Translations under genes and position numbers: made by a program
Source of the DNA: Desulforegula conservatrix Mb1Pa
Lineage (GTDB): Bacteria > Desulfobacterota > Desulfobacteria > Desulfobacterales > Desulforegulaceae
Direction of reading: 5' to 3'
DNA: 64,000 bases
Assembly (NCBI RefSeq): GCF_000426225.1
Contig: NZ_AUEY01000011.1
Span: forward strand, 1 to 64,000
Notes under the pieces: generated by a model
Told to the model about the DNA's origin: nothing
The model's input: the letters and a program-made list of their open reading frames with translations, nothing else
The model's database searches: none
Shown here: one piece after another, positions 1 to 9,436 of the stretch
Position numbering within the stretch: the first letter of the stretch is position 1
Layout of the letters: each line of letters opens with the position of its first letter

Positions 1-191
1 TCATTCCTTTTTCCACGATCAAACAGTTCTGAGGCATTCTGTTCAAGCTCTTTCTTCCAGGCTGATATCTGATTGGAATGCACACCAAACTGATCGGATA
101 ATTCCGAGAGGGTTTTGTCTCCCTTCAAAGCCGCTAACGCCACTTTAGCCTTGAATGCTGGTCCGTGATTTCTTCTGATTCCTTTTGCCAT
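1..191 (-). CDS. IS3-family transposase OrfA, partial (runs off window start)
   Basis: The minus strand from 191 to the window edge reads as an open frame beginning MAKGIRRNHGPAFKAKVALA and continuing through a helix-turn-helix with the segment HSNQISAWKKEL. This is the usual N-terminus of the IS3-family OrfA, the small DNA-binding half of the transposase that is joined to OrfB by programmed -1 frameshifting. An AGGAG-type ribosome site lies directly upstream of the ATG. The first 63 codons are visible and the rest, including OrfB, is outside the window, so intactness cannot be judged. The element borders the AT-rich cassette at 411-3601, which suggests this flank has been a site of insertion. 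Confidence 0.85.
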   Translation of the reverse strand, partial: MAKGIRRNHGPAFKAKVALAALKGDKTLSELSDQFGVHSNQISAWKKELEQNASELFDRGKRN

Positions 192-265
192 TCTTCTGCT
201 CCTTTTTTTTGATGTTCTAATAAAGCAGATTTTCACTTAAATGGCTGTCCAATTTTTCCAGACCA
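192..265 (-). mobile_element. Left end of the IS3-family element (non-coding terminus)
   Basis: Upstream of the OrfA start the minus strand ends in TGGTCTGGAAAAATTGGAC, which begins with the TG typical of IS3-family terminal inverted repeats. I place the element boundary near 265. The matching right end and any target duplication are outside the window, so the exact end is approximate. Confidence 0.6.
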
Positions 266-340
266 GCTCTTTATGTATACATGTCTATTGCTAAGAGACA
301 CAAGTTGACTGTTATTGGAATCTTTCTGTGTTGTTTTCAG

Positions 341-368
341 TTGCTAATAATCTTTAGTTTTTTAATAT
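341..368 (+). promoter_or_regulatory. Weak sigma-70 promoter candidate for the 411-3601 cassette
   Basis: TTGCTA at 341-346 and TAATAT at 363-368 are 16 bp apart, about 45 bases before the first ATG of the cassette. The rest of 266-410 is plain AT-rich sequence with no other gene or structure that I could see. Confidence 0.3.
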
Positions 369-410
369 TTTATCATTAAAACCACAACCATCATAAGGAC
401 AGGTATCATA

Positions 411-1364
411 ATGAATGCTTTCATAGATGAAGCAACCATAGAGATAACTCAGAACTGTCCGAATAAGTGCCTTCACTGTTCGTCCAAAGCTGTTCGGAAG
501 TCAAAGAATACCTTTAGCAAAGAGCTTATTTTCGGTCTGCTCAGAGAATGTTCTGACATGAATTGCCAGAAAGTCTGTATTTCTGGTGGCGAGCCTCTTT
601 GGCATGATGATTTTTCTGCAATAATGGCGGAGGCAAACAAATATGAGTTTGCGACCAATATCTATACATGCGGTATTGATAAAAAAGGTGGTTTCATTGG
701 TTGGTCTAACCTTGCATCCAAGACAAAAAACAAAATAATATTCAGCATATATTCTATTGATAAAAATATTCATGAGGAGATAACCGGCAATCCCGGCTCT
801 CTTCAGATGACACTTACTTCTCTTCAGGCAGCATTGTCTCAAGACTTTGAGGTTGAAGTTCATATTGTCCCGATGAAAACAAATTTTTCATCCCTTAAAG
901 AGACCATCCATGATCTCGATTCTATGGGCGTAAAAAAAGTAAGTCTTCTGAGGCTTGTCCCTCAAGGATATGCAAAACAGAATCATGACAAAATCTGGAT
1001 AGACTCAAACCAGGCTAAGGAGTTAGAGAAAGAACTAATCAAATTAGCTGACACAAAATTTAATAAAACAGATCTAAGGTTTGGAATTCCATTTTCAGGG
1101 ACTATCAATCAGCCCAAAATATGCAATGCCGCTGACAGCAAATTGGTTGTTCGCTACGACGGCAAGGTTCTTCCATGTGAAGCATTCAAGGATGAAGATC
1201 TGTCAGATAATTATGTTTTAGGTGACGTATTAAATTCATCATTGTCGAAGATCTATGGTGAAAAAAAATTATGCATAGAATTAAGCAAATTCAGATCACT
1301 AATACATTCTAATAAATGTAGTGAGACTTGCCCTGCACAGCTTTATTATTCTTCAATGAAATAG
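411..1364 (+). CDS. Radical SAM protein with SPASM-like C-terminus
   Basis: A 317-residue cytosolic radical SAM enzyme. The 4Fe-4S/SAM motif CPNKCLHC (C16, C20, C23) sits near the N-terminus, followed by the glycine-rich SGGEP motif that contacts SAM. The last 85 or so residues carry further cysteines (around KICNAAD, LPCEAF and CSETCPAQ) in a SPASM/twitch-like arrangement, which in this superfamily usually binds auxiliary clusters. Proteins with this layout commonly modify peptides or other macromolecules; the substrate here is unknown. It is the first of three tightly spaced genes, 7 bases before the HD protein. A Shine-Dalgarno-like AAGGACAGG precedes the ATG. Codon and base use are AT-rich compared with most of the window, which hints at transfer. 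Confidence 0.85.
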   Translation: MNAFIDEATIEITQNCPNKCLHCSSKAVRKSKNTFSKELIFGLLRECSDMNCQKVCISGGEPLWHDDFSAIMAEANKYEFATNIYTCGIDKKGGFIGWSNLASKTKNKIIFSIYSIDKNIHEEITGNPGSLQMTLTSLQAALSQDFEVEVHIVPMKTNFSSLKETIHDLDSMGVKKVSLLRLVPQGYAKQNHDKIWIDSNQAKELEKELIKLADTKFNKTDLRFGIPFSGTINQPKICNAADSKLVVRYDGKVLPCEAFKDEDLSDNYVLGDVLNSSLSKIYGEKKLCIELSKFRSLIHSNKCSETCPAQLYYSSMK

Positions 1365-1371
1365 GGGTTAT

Positions 1372-3003
1372 ATGTCAGCAGAAAGTCTTTCTTTACTCTT
1401 TGCAGAAGATGGTGATAGCGCACCTGAGTTTTACCAAATTTTTAATACTTTTTCCGAGGATTCTTCCGACGTCAATACTCTTTTTTTTAAATTCCTTTCT
1501 GACACAACAAAACGACAAATTAAAAGTGTTTTCAGGTTAGACGATCTTAGGGATTACAAGAAGTCGCCCTCTGTCCATAAAGGTATTTTAGCTAATAAAA
1601 TAGGTGGCTTATGGAAGGAGATACTAATTGATGCTATATATTTTTTAAGAATAAATGACTCAAGAGAGCGTCTTTTCTACAAAGACAAAAATACAAAATC
1701 AGATATGAAACAAAGTGTAGTAGAGGCTGTAAGAAGAGCTAATACTTTTGGGATAGATGACTTATATGCATACTTTAACCAGTTCACAGAGTTTGAATCT
1801 ATCCTATATGGCACTGACAAATTTTATAGAGACCATATAATTCATCCCATAAATGTTTGGATTATTGGCTTACATATTATCAAAAAGTTTGGAAGCTCTT
1901 TTAAAATTCTATCATGTGAAAAAATAGAAGTTGCAAAGAACGATAGCGGAGATAATGGCCAAAGCAAAATGCATTTATCGATCGCAGAGTTATCGGCAAT
2001 GTGGACAGTTATTTCTTTAACACATGACATAGGGTATCCATTAGAAAAAGTAGAAAAAATCAATGATCAGTTAGAAAAAATGTTAGGACAATTTGGCAAA
2101 ATAAAGTTTAACCGTTCAAATTTTGCCTTTGAAAATCGTCATGATAATTTAGTAAATTTTTTGATTAACTTTATTAGCTCTGTTGCAAAGCCAGACTCAA
2201 ACAACCCACACAGTTTGACGAATCATAAACAATGGAAATTTTGGACAAAAAAATCAAAAATAGCTAAACACAAAAAGGATAGTAAAGAGAATAACTGGTT
2301 TATTCATAAACGTTGGAAATATTGGTCAAAGTTCTCAAAATCTTGGGAAGCATATGATCATGGAATAGTCAGCAGCTTAATTTTGTTAAAAAGTCTTACC
2401 TTTTTTATAGAAGCAGATTATGCAGATAGCTCTCCTCTAACAAAAAATGAGGACGCCAGACAATTTGCAATTAGAAGTGAAATACTTCATTCAATTGCCG
2501 CCCATACAACCCCCAAAATATATCATTTACTTACCAACAACCTACCGTTTCTACTAATTTTATGTGACGAGATGCAAGAATGGTCAAGGCCTACTTTTTC
2601 AGACATCCGAGCTGGTGCAAGGGGAAGAGCTCGCAGAGTCGAGCTAACTGAATTGAGTATTGATAAAATGAATAGCAAAATAGAGTTTAAGGCTGATTAT
2701 GAAGACCTACCTTATGATTCGCAGTTGATTTTAGCTGAAAAAATTTTTTCTGGGTGGTATGAACGATTAAGATATGCTCTTGATGATGCAGAACGAAATC
2801 TTACTTTTCACTGGACATTATCATTTGGAGAGGAGGCGAAGTTCGTCTGGGAGTTTATTTTTAATTCATCAAATCCAACTTTTGAAATTGTAGAGTTAAT
2901 GATTCCTGAAGGTGAAAACGACAATTGTCAAAAAAGAAAAACAATTGAAGATTTAAAAGCATTAAGAGAGAAACTCAACAATCGACACTCAAGTAAAAAG
3001 TAA
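1372..3003 (+). CDS. HD-domain (putative phosphohydrolase) protein, cassette gene 2
   Basis: 543 residues with a plausible HD-superfamily metal site: H155 (RDHIIHP), H218-D219 (SLTHDIGYP), H330 (DHGIVSS), H373/H378 (LHSIAAHT) and D399 (LCDEMQEW). HD proteins hydrolyse phosphomonoesters, phosphodiesters or dNTPs; nothing here fixes the substrate. The domain is interrupted between H218 and H330 by a basic, aromatic insertion holding two related copies (HKQWKFWTKKSK and HKRWKYWSKFSK). The N-terminal 140 and C-terminal 130 residues match no family I recognise. AGGGGT precedes the ATG. The gene lies between a radical SAM gene and a DUF2284 gene with almost no spacing, so the three are probably one transcript. 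The gene is strongly AT-rich. Confidence 0.75.
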   Translation: MSAESLSLLFAEDGDSAPEFYQIFNTFSEDSSDVNTLFFKFLSDTTKRQIKSVFRLDDLRDYKKSPSVHKGILANKIGGLWKEILIDAIYFLRINDSRERLFYKDKNTKSDMKQSVVEAVRRANTFGIDDLYAYFNQFTEFESILYGTDKFYRDHIIHPINVWIIGLHIIKKFGSSFKILSCEKIEVAKNDSGDNGQSKMHLSIAELSAMWTVISLTHDIGYPLEKVEKINDQLEKMLGQFGKIKFNRSNFAFENRHDNLVNFLINFISSVAKPDSNNPHSLTNHKQWKFWTKKSKIAKHKKDSKENNWFIHKRWKYWSKFSKSWEAYDHGIVSSLILLKSLTFFIEADYADSSPLTKNEDARQFAIRSEILHSIAAHTTPKIYHLLTNNLPFLLILCDEMQEWSRPTFSDIRAGARGRARRVELTELSIDKMNSKIEFKADYEDLPYDSQLILAEKIFSGWYERLRYALDDAERNLTFHWTLSFGEEAKFVWEFIFNSSNPTFEIVELMIPEGENDNCQKRKTIEDLKALREKLNNRHSSKK

Positions 3004-3004
3004 A

Positions 3005-3601
3005 ATGCTCCTTATTGAACACAAAACGTCCAATAAGTTGATATCAATAGAGAAATATACTATAAAAATAAATTCAGATAGCCTCGATATACGAAAAAAA
3101 TATTTCGATTCGCTCTGCCAAATGGGATGTATCAATTTCGGTAAAAAATTTTCCTGCCCTCCATTTTCCCCGTCCTTCGATGAATATAAAAAAAACTTTC
3201 CTTACTTAATGGTTATTTGTTTAAGACTTGATCTGTCCTACTACAAAGAGCTTAAGCCTCATATGAGGATCAAAGCAGGCAACTCCATACTCAAGGGCAT
3301 GATAGACAGAATTCTTAAGGGTTATAAGAATAAAGGCTTCAGAGTTGTAGGTTCAGGATCATGCAGACTCTGCAAGCCTTGCGGGGCAAAAGAAGGGGTA
3401 AAGTGCAAAAAGCCTGACGAAAGAATTTACAGTCTTGAATCTTTAGGAGTAGACGTATCTCAATTGGTACGAGGTTGTTTCGGTTTTGACCTTGAATGGT
3501 ACTCCAAGGAAAACAAAGAGCCTTCGTATACTTGCACTGTAGGCGGAGTTCTTTTATCAGAAAACAAAAGTCCTGATGCTGAAACAAGCCCTTTAATCTG
3601 A
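3005..3601 (+). CDS. DUF2284 predicted metal-binding protein
   Basis: 198 residues with the conserved cysteine pattern of DUF2284. An early block, CQMGCINFGKKFSCPPFSPS, is followed by a central cluster around SCRLCKPCGAKEGVKC and then a conserved SLESLGVDV segment. The family is predicted to bind metal, probably an iron-sulfur cluster, and has no firmly established reaction that I know of. The ATG comes one base after the stop of the HD gene, with no separate ribosome site, which suggests translational coupling. It ends the cassette and is followed by a REP-like palindrome and a hairpin. Confidence 0.8.
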   Translation: MLLIEHKTSNKLISIEKYTIKINSDSLDIRKKYFDSLCQMGCINFGKKFSCPPFSPSFDEYKKNFPYLMVICLRLDLSYYKELKPHMRIKAGNSILKGMIDRILKGYKNKGFRVVGSGSCRLCKPCGAKEGVKCKKPDERIYSLESLGVDVSQLVRGCFGFDLEWYSKENKEPSYTCTVGGVLLSENKSPDAETSPLI

Positions 3602-3673
3602 TCTCTTATGATTTTCCTCAAATCCAACCAAATTAGAATCCATAATCGTGGGTATTGAATTATAGGCTTGTCA

Positions 3674-3707
3674 TGGTGCGCAAGCCTTCCGGCTTGAGCA
3701 CCCTACG
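3674..3707. repeat. REP-like palindrome, GGTGCG...GCACCCTA family
   Basis: A short imperfect palindrome (TGGTGCGCAAGCC / GGCTTGAGCACCCTA). Related copies are at 10025, 36285 (double) and 53763. Confidence 0.7.
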
Positions 3708-3743
3708 CAAAGCATCAAAATCAGGAATTTCTTGGGGGCGAAA

Positions 3744-3768
3744 GGGAACTTTTTTTAAAAAAGTTCCC
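3744..3768. terminator. Hairpin between convergent genes
   Basis: GGGAACTTTTTT pairs with AAAAAAGTTCCC around a single base. It lies between the ends of the DUF2284 gene (+) and the VWA gene (-). The poly-T/poly-A stem could serve both strands, but there is no separate T-run after it. Confidence 0.5.
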
Positions 3769-3788
3769 CATGCTTTTCTTCAAATTAG

Positions 3789-6700
3789 CTATCTTCCAGC
3801 CTTTGCCTTGCTAAAATAATAGGCGACTCCTGCCTTGTATCCATCGCTAAATTTTCCGAAGCTTGCGTCCCTGCCGTCGTCGAATTCTATGCCGCTGAGA
3901 CTTACCTTTGCGTGGGTTCCCTCAATGGAGTATTCGGGCGCGCCTCCTATGCCGTTCATGGATTCGAGAACCGAGCCTGCGAGTTCCTCGGCTTTATCAA
4001 GGATCTGGTCTGATGAGATCCCTGTAAGCGTGAAATCCGCCACAGACCAGATGGATGTGGAGACTCCCACGAGAAAGCCTGCCGCAAATGAATTCAAGGT
4101 CATGAGGGAATCAAGCGATACAGCCTCTGTGGCTCCCCTGTATCCGCTTCCGAGCACGAATATGGTTTCATAGGTCTTGGGATCGACCTCGAACCAGAAG
4201 GCTGAAAGCTTGTCGCCCTTTTTGGGCAGGGCCTTGGGGAAAAGAATCATGTTTCTTGTATCCTTCATCCTTGCAACAACTGATGCAGGGATTCCCTGAT
4301 CCTCTAAGGATTTCATGCCTTCTTTTTTGATTTTTGAAGGACTTATTATTCCAAATGGAGTTCCTTTCTTCCACAGATTGACTCCGCCTGTTCCGCCAAT
4401 TGCAGCTTGCTCGCAGGATGATGCCGATATGCCGGACATTATGGCAAAGGATTTTCCGGCTGCTTCATCGCCGGATGCAATGAATGGAGCAGTTCTAACA
4501 AGGTCTATGGATGATGTGAGTTTTCCATCCCTTTTTATCATGTTCATGGCGATTATTCTGCCCCTGTCAGCCCTTTCTATTTTAACGCCCAATTTTTCTG
4601 AAAGTTTTTTGTCAGATGAAGACTGGGCCGCGATGAATTTATAGATTACAGACCGTGAATACCACTTGAGAGAAGATAAATCGTCAGGGCTTTTTTCAGG
4701 TTTTGCCTTTTTCCAGGCATCAGCAAGCCAGACTGAGGCCTTTTCACCAAGATCAGGAAGATAGATTCCCATTGTGATGAATATGTCAGAAAGCCCTGTC
4801 TTTGAATCAAACAATATAAAATGAGATTTTGCCTTGTCCCTGTCAAAGGCTTCCACACGAATTTCAAGTCTGCTGCATTTTTCGTCTTTTCTTACAATAT
4901 CTTTTCCTGCGGTCTTTCCGAAAATGCCGTCAATCACCGCTGTTCTTCCGTCACCTGATTCAGGGAAATAGATGTCAAAGGCATCAAGGCTTGCCTGCTC
5001 AAGCGGAATCTTTTCTTCAAGGATGGTTTTGCCCTTTTCCTTTTTACCTCCTCCACCGAGGGCAGAGGCTGCGTCACCTGTTTTTGCCGCCGCGTCTCCT
5101 CCTCCGTCGGTGTATGCGATCACGCTGATTTTTGCCTCTGTTCCTGCTTTTCCTGATTTATAAAGCTCTGCTGCAAGATTCTGAAGCTCAGGAACAGATG
5201 GGAATACCTTCACTTTTCCTTCTGATTCTATGGCTGGATATAATTTCTGTTTTTTCTTTGATGCCAGTTCAGCGGATGGATCCGGACTCCAATCAGATTT
5301 TACGGTCTTTCTTGCGGATTTCAGGCCGTTTCTGCTCAAGAAAAGTTCATACATCCTCGCAATATCTGCGGGTCTTCCCCAGCCCTGGGTGAGAACGGCC
5401 TCAGGAGCAAACGCAGTATCAAAGGGGCCTTCCTCGCTTATCTGACAGGAAATGGCCGATAACTTTGCGTCAAAGGCCGAAGCGTCCAGTTTAAGCATTG
5501 CCTCCCATTCCGACGCTCCAAAACCTGTTATTGAAGGATGGGGCAAAGTACCTGCTGATTCAGGCGCGGCTTGTTTTACCGATCCTTCTGCTCCTGATCC
5601 TTCATTCTGGTTGATGACCGCCATTTTTCCAGATCCTGGCCTTGTCCATCCCGAAGCCTTTCTTTTTAGCATCAGATCTTTTATAGCGTCTTTTACAGCT
5701 TTTGAGTCCCCTGATTTTTCAGAAGGCCGCTTCACGTCATTTACCGCAAGCAGTAGCCCTGAATCAGGATATTTGTCCTCCACCGAAACAGGCAGAACAA
5801 GTTCTGGGATGATCTCGGACTTAAGCTCGTATTTTTTGTCCTTTGGCGGCATTTTGAAAAGAACCGCCACCCTTCTCGATGTTCCGTCATGGATTACAGT
5901 GTCATTTTTAAGGCCAAAAATGAGTTTTTCGGTTTTTGGATCAATATGTATGGAGTCGGTGGTTTCTGACTCGGAAAAACTCGAAAGCCCTTTGGATTCT
6001 GCCTTATTGTCTATCTGTTTAAGTTTTCTCACGCCCTGTGATTGTTCCTTTCCTTCAGGCTCGAGCATAAATGCGTGTTTCAGCCTTGTGGCCTTGCCGT
6101 CCTTTTCATCCGAAAGATTCATATCTGCGGCAAGAAGACCATCGGTCGTCTTGAAAAACCCGTTCACCTTCACGGATATTCCAGGGCCTTTTATGGCGTC
6201 CTGAGGAGCATCCGCTATCTTTTCAGGTTCCCCTGCCTTTATGATTACATCATTATCCCTAAGATCAATTAAAGCATAGCAGGGCTTATCTTTCAAAACG
6301 GCAGGAACAAGATAGGCCTGTCTGAGCCTGTTGAACGAACCTGGTGCAAATGCCGTAGATCCGTAAAATCCGAAGGGGATCTCATCCGTTACAGGATCAG
6401 GCCTTGTCATTAGAAGACCTTTTTGAGTCGGGAAGGCAAGATACATGAGACTCGACGCGTCGAAATCAAGCAGAGCCTGAACCTTTGATTCAACGCTCAT
6501 GTCAAGCATTCTCCAGATTGCGCTTTTATCCTGGGTGCAGCCGTTTACAGGAGCTTCAGAATCAGAAAATCCGTCAACAGAAAGATCAAAGGCATCCGAA
6601 AGCTTTTCTGGGGTTTTCCTCGGCAGATCCTTTATTTCAGTGGTTCTTGGCTCTATTTTTCCAATTAGTGGGATGTCTGAATGGCCGTATGCTGTATCGT

Positions 6701-9416
6701 AAAAATGAAGGGAAAGGGTTTTGATCGGCTTGTCGCTTATTTCAAAAAGAAGGGTTCCTTCCACAGCTTTTCCTGATTGAACTAATATGCTGCTCTCGCG
6801 CGGAACGATCATTGCCTTTTCAGTTAAAGCCGTCAGATCGGACGGAGCGATTTGGCCTTCTGAATTCGCATTTATGAAAATATGGTTTTTGATGTTCGGA
6901 ACAAGATAAGGAGGTATCTTTTTGACTATTTTTGCATTGGCGTTGCGTTCTTTAAGCCATGAAGAAGGATGTTCTGTCCCGTCCTCTTTTACGACCACAT
7001 CCTGCTCAGGAAGAATATTTTCAAGTGTAAGCCTAAGCACGGCAAACTGCCTGCCCCTTGGAGCCTGGATGCCCGCCATCTTCTTCATGAGAAAAACATC
7101 CTGGATCTTTATTTTTGCGGCCTTGTTTTCTGCCTCTGCATTAAGCGGAATATGCTTTGTTATCTGGACATCCCTGAAAGGCGCTGCGTTTCCGTAAATC
7201 CATGTCGCAGCCTCAGGAGTGTACTTGTTGGGCATGTCAGAGAAAGAATACTCCAGCTTTTTCATTTCCTCTTTTTTATCAGAAACAGGAGCTGGCGGAA
7301 GCTTGGCAAGTATGGTGTCCGATGCCGCGGCCGCTTCCCCGCTTATGTTCCTTGCCCTTATCACTGCCCTTACAGGCATCTTGTCCGAAGCTGGCATGGA
7401 CTTGATCTTGGTTGTAATTTCAGCCATTGCCTTTTCAATCGCAGCGGTATCAGGGGAAACCACATGGATTCCATCCGAGAGCCTTGCAGCTTCGGCAAAT
7501 GGCTTTTCCTGGCTTATGTCCACCATGCCTGTCCAGACAGAAAAAATGCCTTTGTCCTTTATTCTTCCGAGAAGGGCGGCAAATTTTTCGTTTCTTTTTT
7601 CATCAACACGAAGAGCTGCATCGGTTATGAAAAGCATGATTTTCTTGGATGTCGGAACATTTTCAAGGCTTGAGAATCCGTATTCAGAGGCTTCAAGAAT
7701 TTCGGTTCCGCCCTGGGAATACAGCTCTGACACGCCCCTTAAAAGAGCCTGTCTGTCAGTCGTCATTATCTGTGTGACATAAACGTCGCTCGAAAAACCC
7801 GCAAGCTGGACAGGGATTTCAGGAGGAAGGCCAAGTATGAAATTTCTGACAAGATCCTTGGCCTTCTGCATCTTGTAGCCGCATTCCTTGCATTCCTTTG
7901 GCGCTGTTTCCATTGATCCGCTTGTATCAATTATAATTGAGATCGCAGGCGCGTCTCCCATGCCTTTTACCTCAGGACGAGCATAATCTATTTCAAGCTC
8001 CTGGGATAGAATAGAGCTGATCTTGCCAAAGACTTCATCAATAGATTTTTCGTCAGCAGGATAATATGCGCCTCCTGTCGAAGATGATATTCTTGAAAGC
8101 GTTACTTCGTCCGGCGTCTGTCCGTATCCAATGGAAAAGACAGGAACCGTGGAAGATGCGGCCTTTGCGAGCATTTCATCGCCAGTTGCCTTGCTTCCAG
8201 GGCCAGTGTCGTTGTTGTTGGCGTCTTTCCCGTCTGTGAAAAGAACAATTGCCCTCCTCGATGTTTTTGGTTCGAGGGAAAGGCCCATAATGATAGAATC
8301 ATTCAAGGCTGTGGCGCCGTTTGGCTTGATCAAGGCAAGTTTAGAAAGAAGCTCGGCCCTGTTTTTTGCTTCAACAGGAACAGATTTTGTATCGAAATCT
8401 ATGAGTCTTATATTTGCGTTTTCAGGAAGATTTTTTATGAATTTTGAAGCAGCGTCTGCAACGGCCTTCATGTCTTTTTTCATGGAACCGGATGAATCAA
8501 GGAGAATAACCACATCGAGCGGTTCTTCGGGGATTTTTATGGCAGTGACTTCGCCTTTTCTGCCTGATTCGAATATTTCCGTGCTTTCCTTTGTTATGCT
8601 TCTTACATCTATGCCGTTTTTGGCAGCCACCCTTAAAGTCCCGGCTTTAGCATCTGCGCTCGCCTTTCTTATTCTTATGTTAGCGGATATTTCCTTTTCA
8701 TCGGCAGCCGCGACCTCCATCACTGGCCATTCTATTTCTGTAATTTTACTCTGGCTCACAGGAACGAGATTTGACTGGACGAATTTTACGCCTTTCTGGC
8801 CGCTACCCGTAATTCTGACTGTCCAGAGGCCCGGAGGTGCCCATGCAAGGCCGTCGCCTTCAGGTGTCATGTCTGCCTCGGGTGATGTGTCATAATCAGG
8901 ATGCTTTAACTGAAGATTAGCGTCGGGAATCAGGCTTATGCTTCCGCCTCCCGCATTTTTTATCTTCATGCCTCCGGTTTTCTCGCCCATGTTTATTTCA
9001 GGCAAAGCTCCCATTTCCTTGAGCTCGACTGTGATCTCAGCCGGTGCTGACTGGCCGTTTGTCCTTAAAGTCCATTTTATGTTTCCCTCAATCTGGGGAA
9101 TGTCATCCAGAAGCCATGATCTGCTGATCAATCCGGACAAATTCTTTTCATATTTTTTAAAGGCTTTGTATTCACCCCATTTTGCCTCGTAAATTCCTTC
9201 AAGCCTTATATTTCCTGTCTCAGGGAGATCAATCTTGAGGGCCGTATAATTCCTGATATTCTGATTTATGGAAAATGAGACCCCAGGTTTATCGACTGTG
9301 AAGCTTGCAGGTTTGCCAGGTTCTATGGTGGCAGGTAAATCTGCTGAAAATGACAGACCTGAAAAAACAGAAACCGCAAATAAAAGACAAAAAACAAAAA
9401 TGGGCAGGCGGCGCAT
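3789..9416 (-). CDS. Large secreted protein with two von Willebrand A domains
   Basis: 1875 residues with an N-terminal signal peptide (FVFCLLFAVSVFSGLSFSA), so it is exported. Two VWA domains follow a beta-rich N-terminal region. The first starts near residue 300 with the MIDAS motif DSSGSM. The second starts near residue 490 with DTSGSM and carries an extra CKECGYK segment that may add a disulfide. VWA domains bind divalent metal and mediate protein contacts or assembly. The remaining 1200 residues are mostly unrecognised; near residue 1470 there is a low-complexity Gly/Ala/Lys linker. There is no obvious C-terminal anchor or sorting signal. It stands alone on its strand, 20 bases after the stop side of the pRiA4b-like gene, which is transcribed in the same direction upstream. 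The function is probably surface or periplasmic, but this is inference. Confidence 0.8.
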   Translation of the reverse strand: MRRLPIFVFCLLFAVSVFSGLSFSADLPATIEPGKPASFTVDKPGVSFSINQNIRNYTALKIDLPETGNIRLEGIYEAKWGEYKAFKKYEKNLSGLISRSWLLDDIPQIEGNIKWTLRTNGQSAPAEITVELKEMGALPEINMGEKTGGMKIKNAGGGSISLIPDANLQLKHPDYDTSPEADMTPEGDGLAWAPPGLWTVRITGSGQKGVKFVQSNLVPVSQSKITEIEWPVMEVAAADEKEISANIRIRKASADAKAGTLRVAAKNGIDVRSITKESTEIFESGRKGEVTAIKIPEEPLDVVILLDSSGSMKKDMKAVADAASKFIKNLPENANIRLIDFDTKSVPVEAKNRAELLSKLALIKPNGATALNDSIIMGLSLEPKTSRRAIVLFTDGKDANNNDTGPGSKATGDEMLAKAASSTVPVFSIGYGQTPDEVTLSRISSSTGGAYYPADEKSIDEVFGKISSILSQELEIDYARPEVKGMGDAPAISIIIDTSGSMETAPKECKECGYKMQKAKDLVRNFILGLPPEIPVQLAGFSSDVYVTQIMTTDRQALLRGVSELYSQGGTEILEASEYGFSSLENVPTSKKIMLFITDAALRVDEKRNEKFAALLGRIKDKGIFSVWTGMVDISQEKPFAEAARLSDGIHVVSPDTAAIEKAMAEITTKIKSMPASDKMPVRAVIRARNISGEAAAASDTILAKLPPAPVSDKKEEMKKLEYSFSDMPNKYTPEAATWIYGNAAPFRDVQITKHIPLNAEAENKAAKIKIQDVFLMKKMAGIQAPRGRQFAVLRLTLENILPEQDVVVKEDGTEHPSSWLKERNANAKIVKKIPPYLVPNIKNHIFINANSEGQIAPSDLTALTEKAMIVPRESSILVQSGKAVEGTLLFEISDKPIKTLSLHFYDTAYGHSDIPLIGKIEPRTTEIKDLPRKTPEKLSDAFDLSVDGFSDSEAPVNGCTQDKSAIWRMLDMSVESKVQALLDFDASSLMYLAFPTQKGLLMTRPDPVTDEIPFGFYGSTAFAPGSFNRLRQAYLVPAVLKDKPCYALIDLRDNDVIIKAGEPEKIADAPQDAIKGPGISVKVNGFFKTTDGLLAADMNLSDEKDGKATRLKHAFMLEPEGKEQSQGVRKLKQIDNKAESKGLSSFSESETTDSIHIDPKTEKLIFGLKNDTVIHDGTSRRVAVLFKMPPKDKKYELKSEIIPELVLPVSVEDKYPDSGLLLAVNDVKRPSEKSGDSKAVKDAIKDLMLKRKASGWTRPGSGKMAVINQNEGSGAEGSVKQAAPESAGTLPHPSITGFGASEWEAMLKLDASAFDAKLSAISCQISEEGPFDTAFAPEAVLTQGWGRPADIARMYELFLSRNGLKSARKTVKSDWSPDPSAELASKKKQKLYPAIESEGKVKVFPSVPELQNLAAELYKSGKAGTEAKISVIAYTDGGGDAAAKTGDAASALGGGGKKEKGKTILEEKIPLEQASLDAFDIYFPESGDGRTAVIDGIFGKTAGKDIVRKDEKCSRLEIRVEAFDRDKAKSHFILFDSKTGLSDIFITMGIYLPDLGEKASVWLADAWKKAKPEKSPDDLSSLKWYSRSVIYKFIAAQSSSDKKLSEKLGVKIERADRGRIIAMNMIKRDGKLTSSIDLVRTAPFIASGDEAAGKSFAIMSGISASSCEQAAIGGTGGVNLWKKGTPFGIISPSKIKKEGMKSLEDQGIPASVVARMKDTRNMILFPKALPKKGDKLSAFWFEVDPKTYETIFVLGSGYRGATEAVSLDSLMTLNSFAAGFLVGVSTSIWSVADFTLTGISSDQILDKAEELAGSVLESMNGIGGAPEYSIEGTHAKVSLSGIEFDDGRDASFGKFSDGYKAGVAYYFSKAKAGR

Positions 9417-9436
9417 GGTTTTATCCTTTGAAGTTT

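Noticed and set aside
3835-9192. Many long open frames opposite the VWA gene
   Set aside because: They lack ribosome sites and family motifs and follow the codon pattern of the true gene on the other strand.
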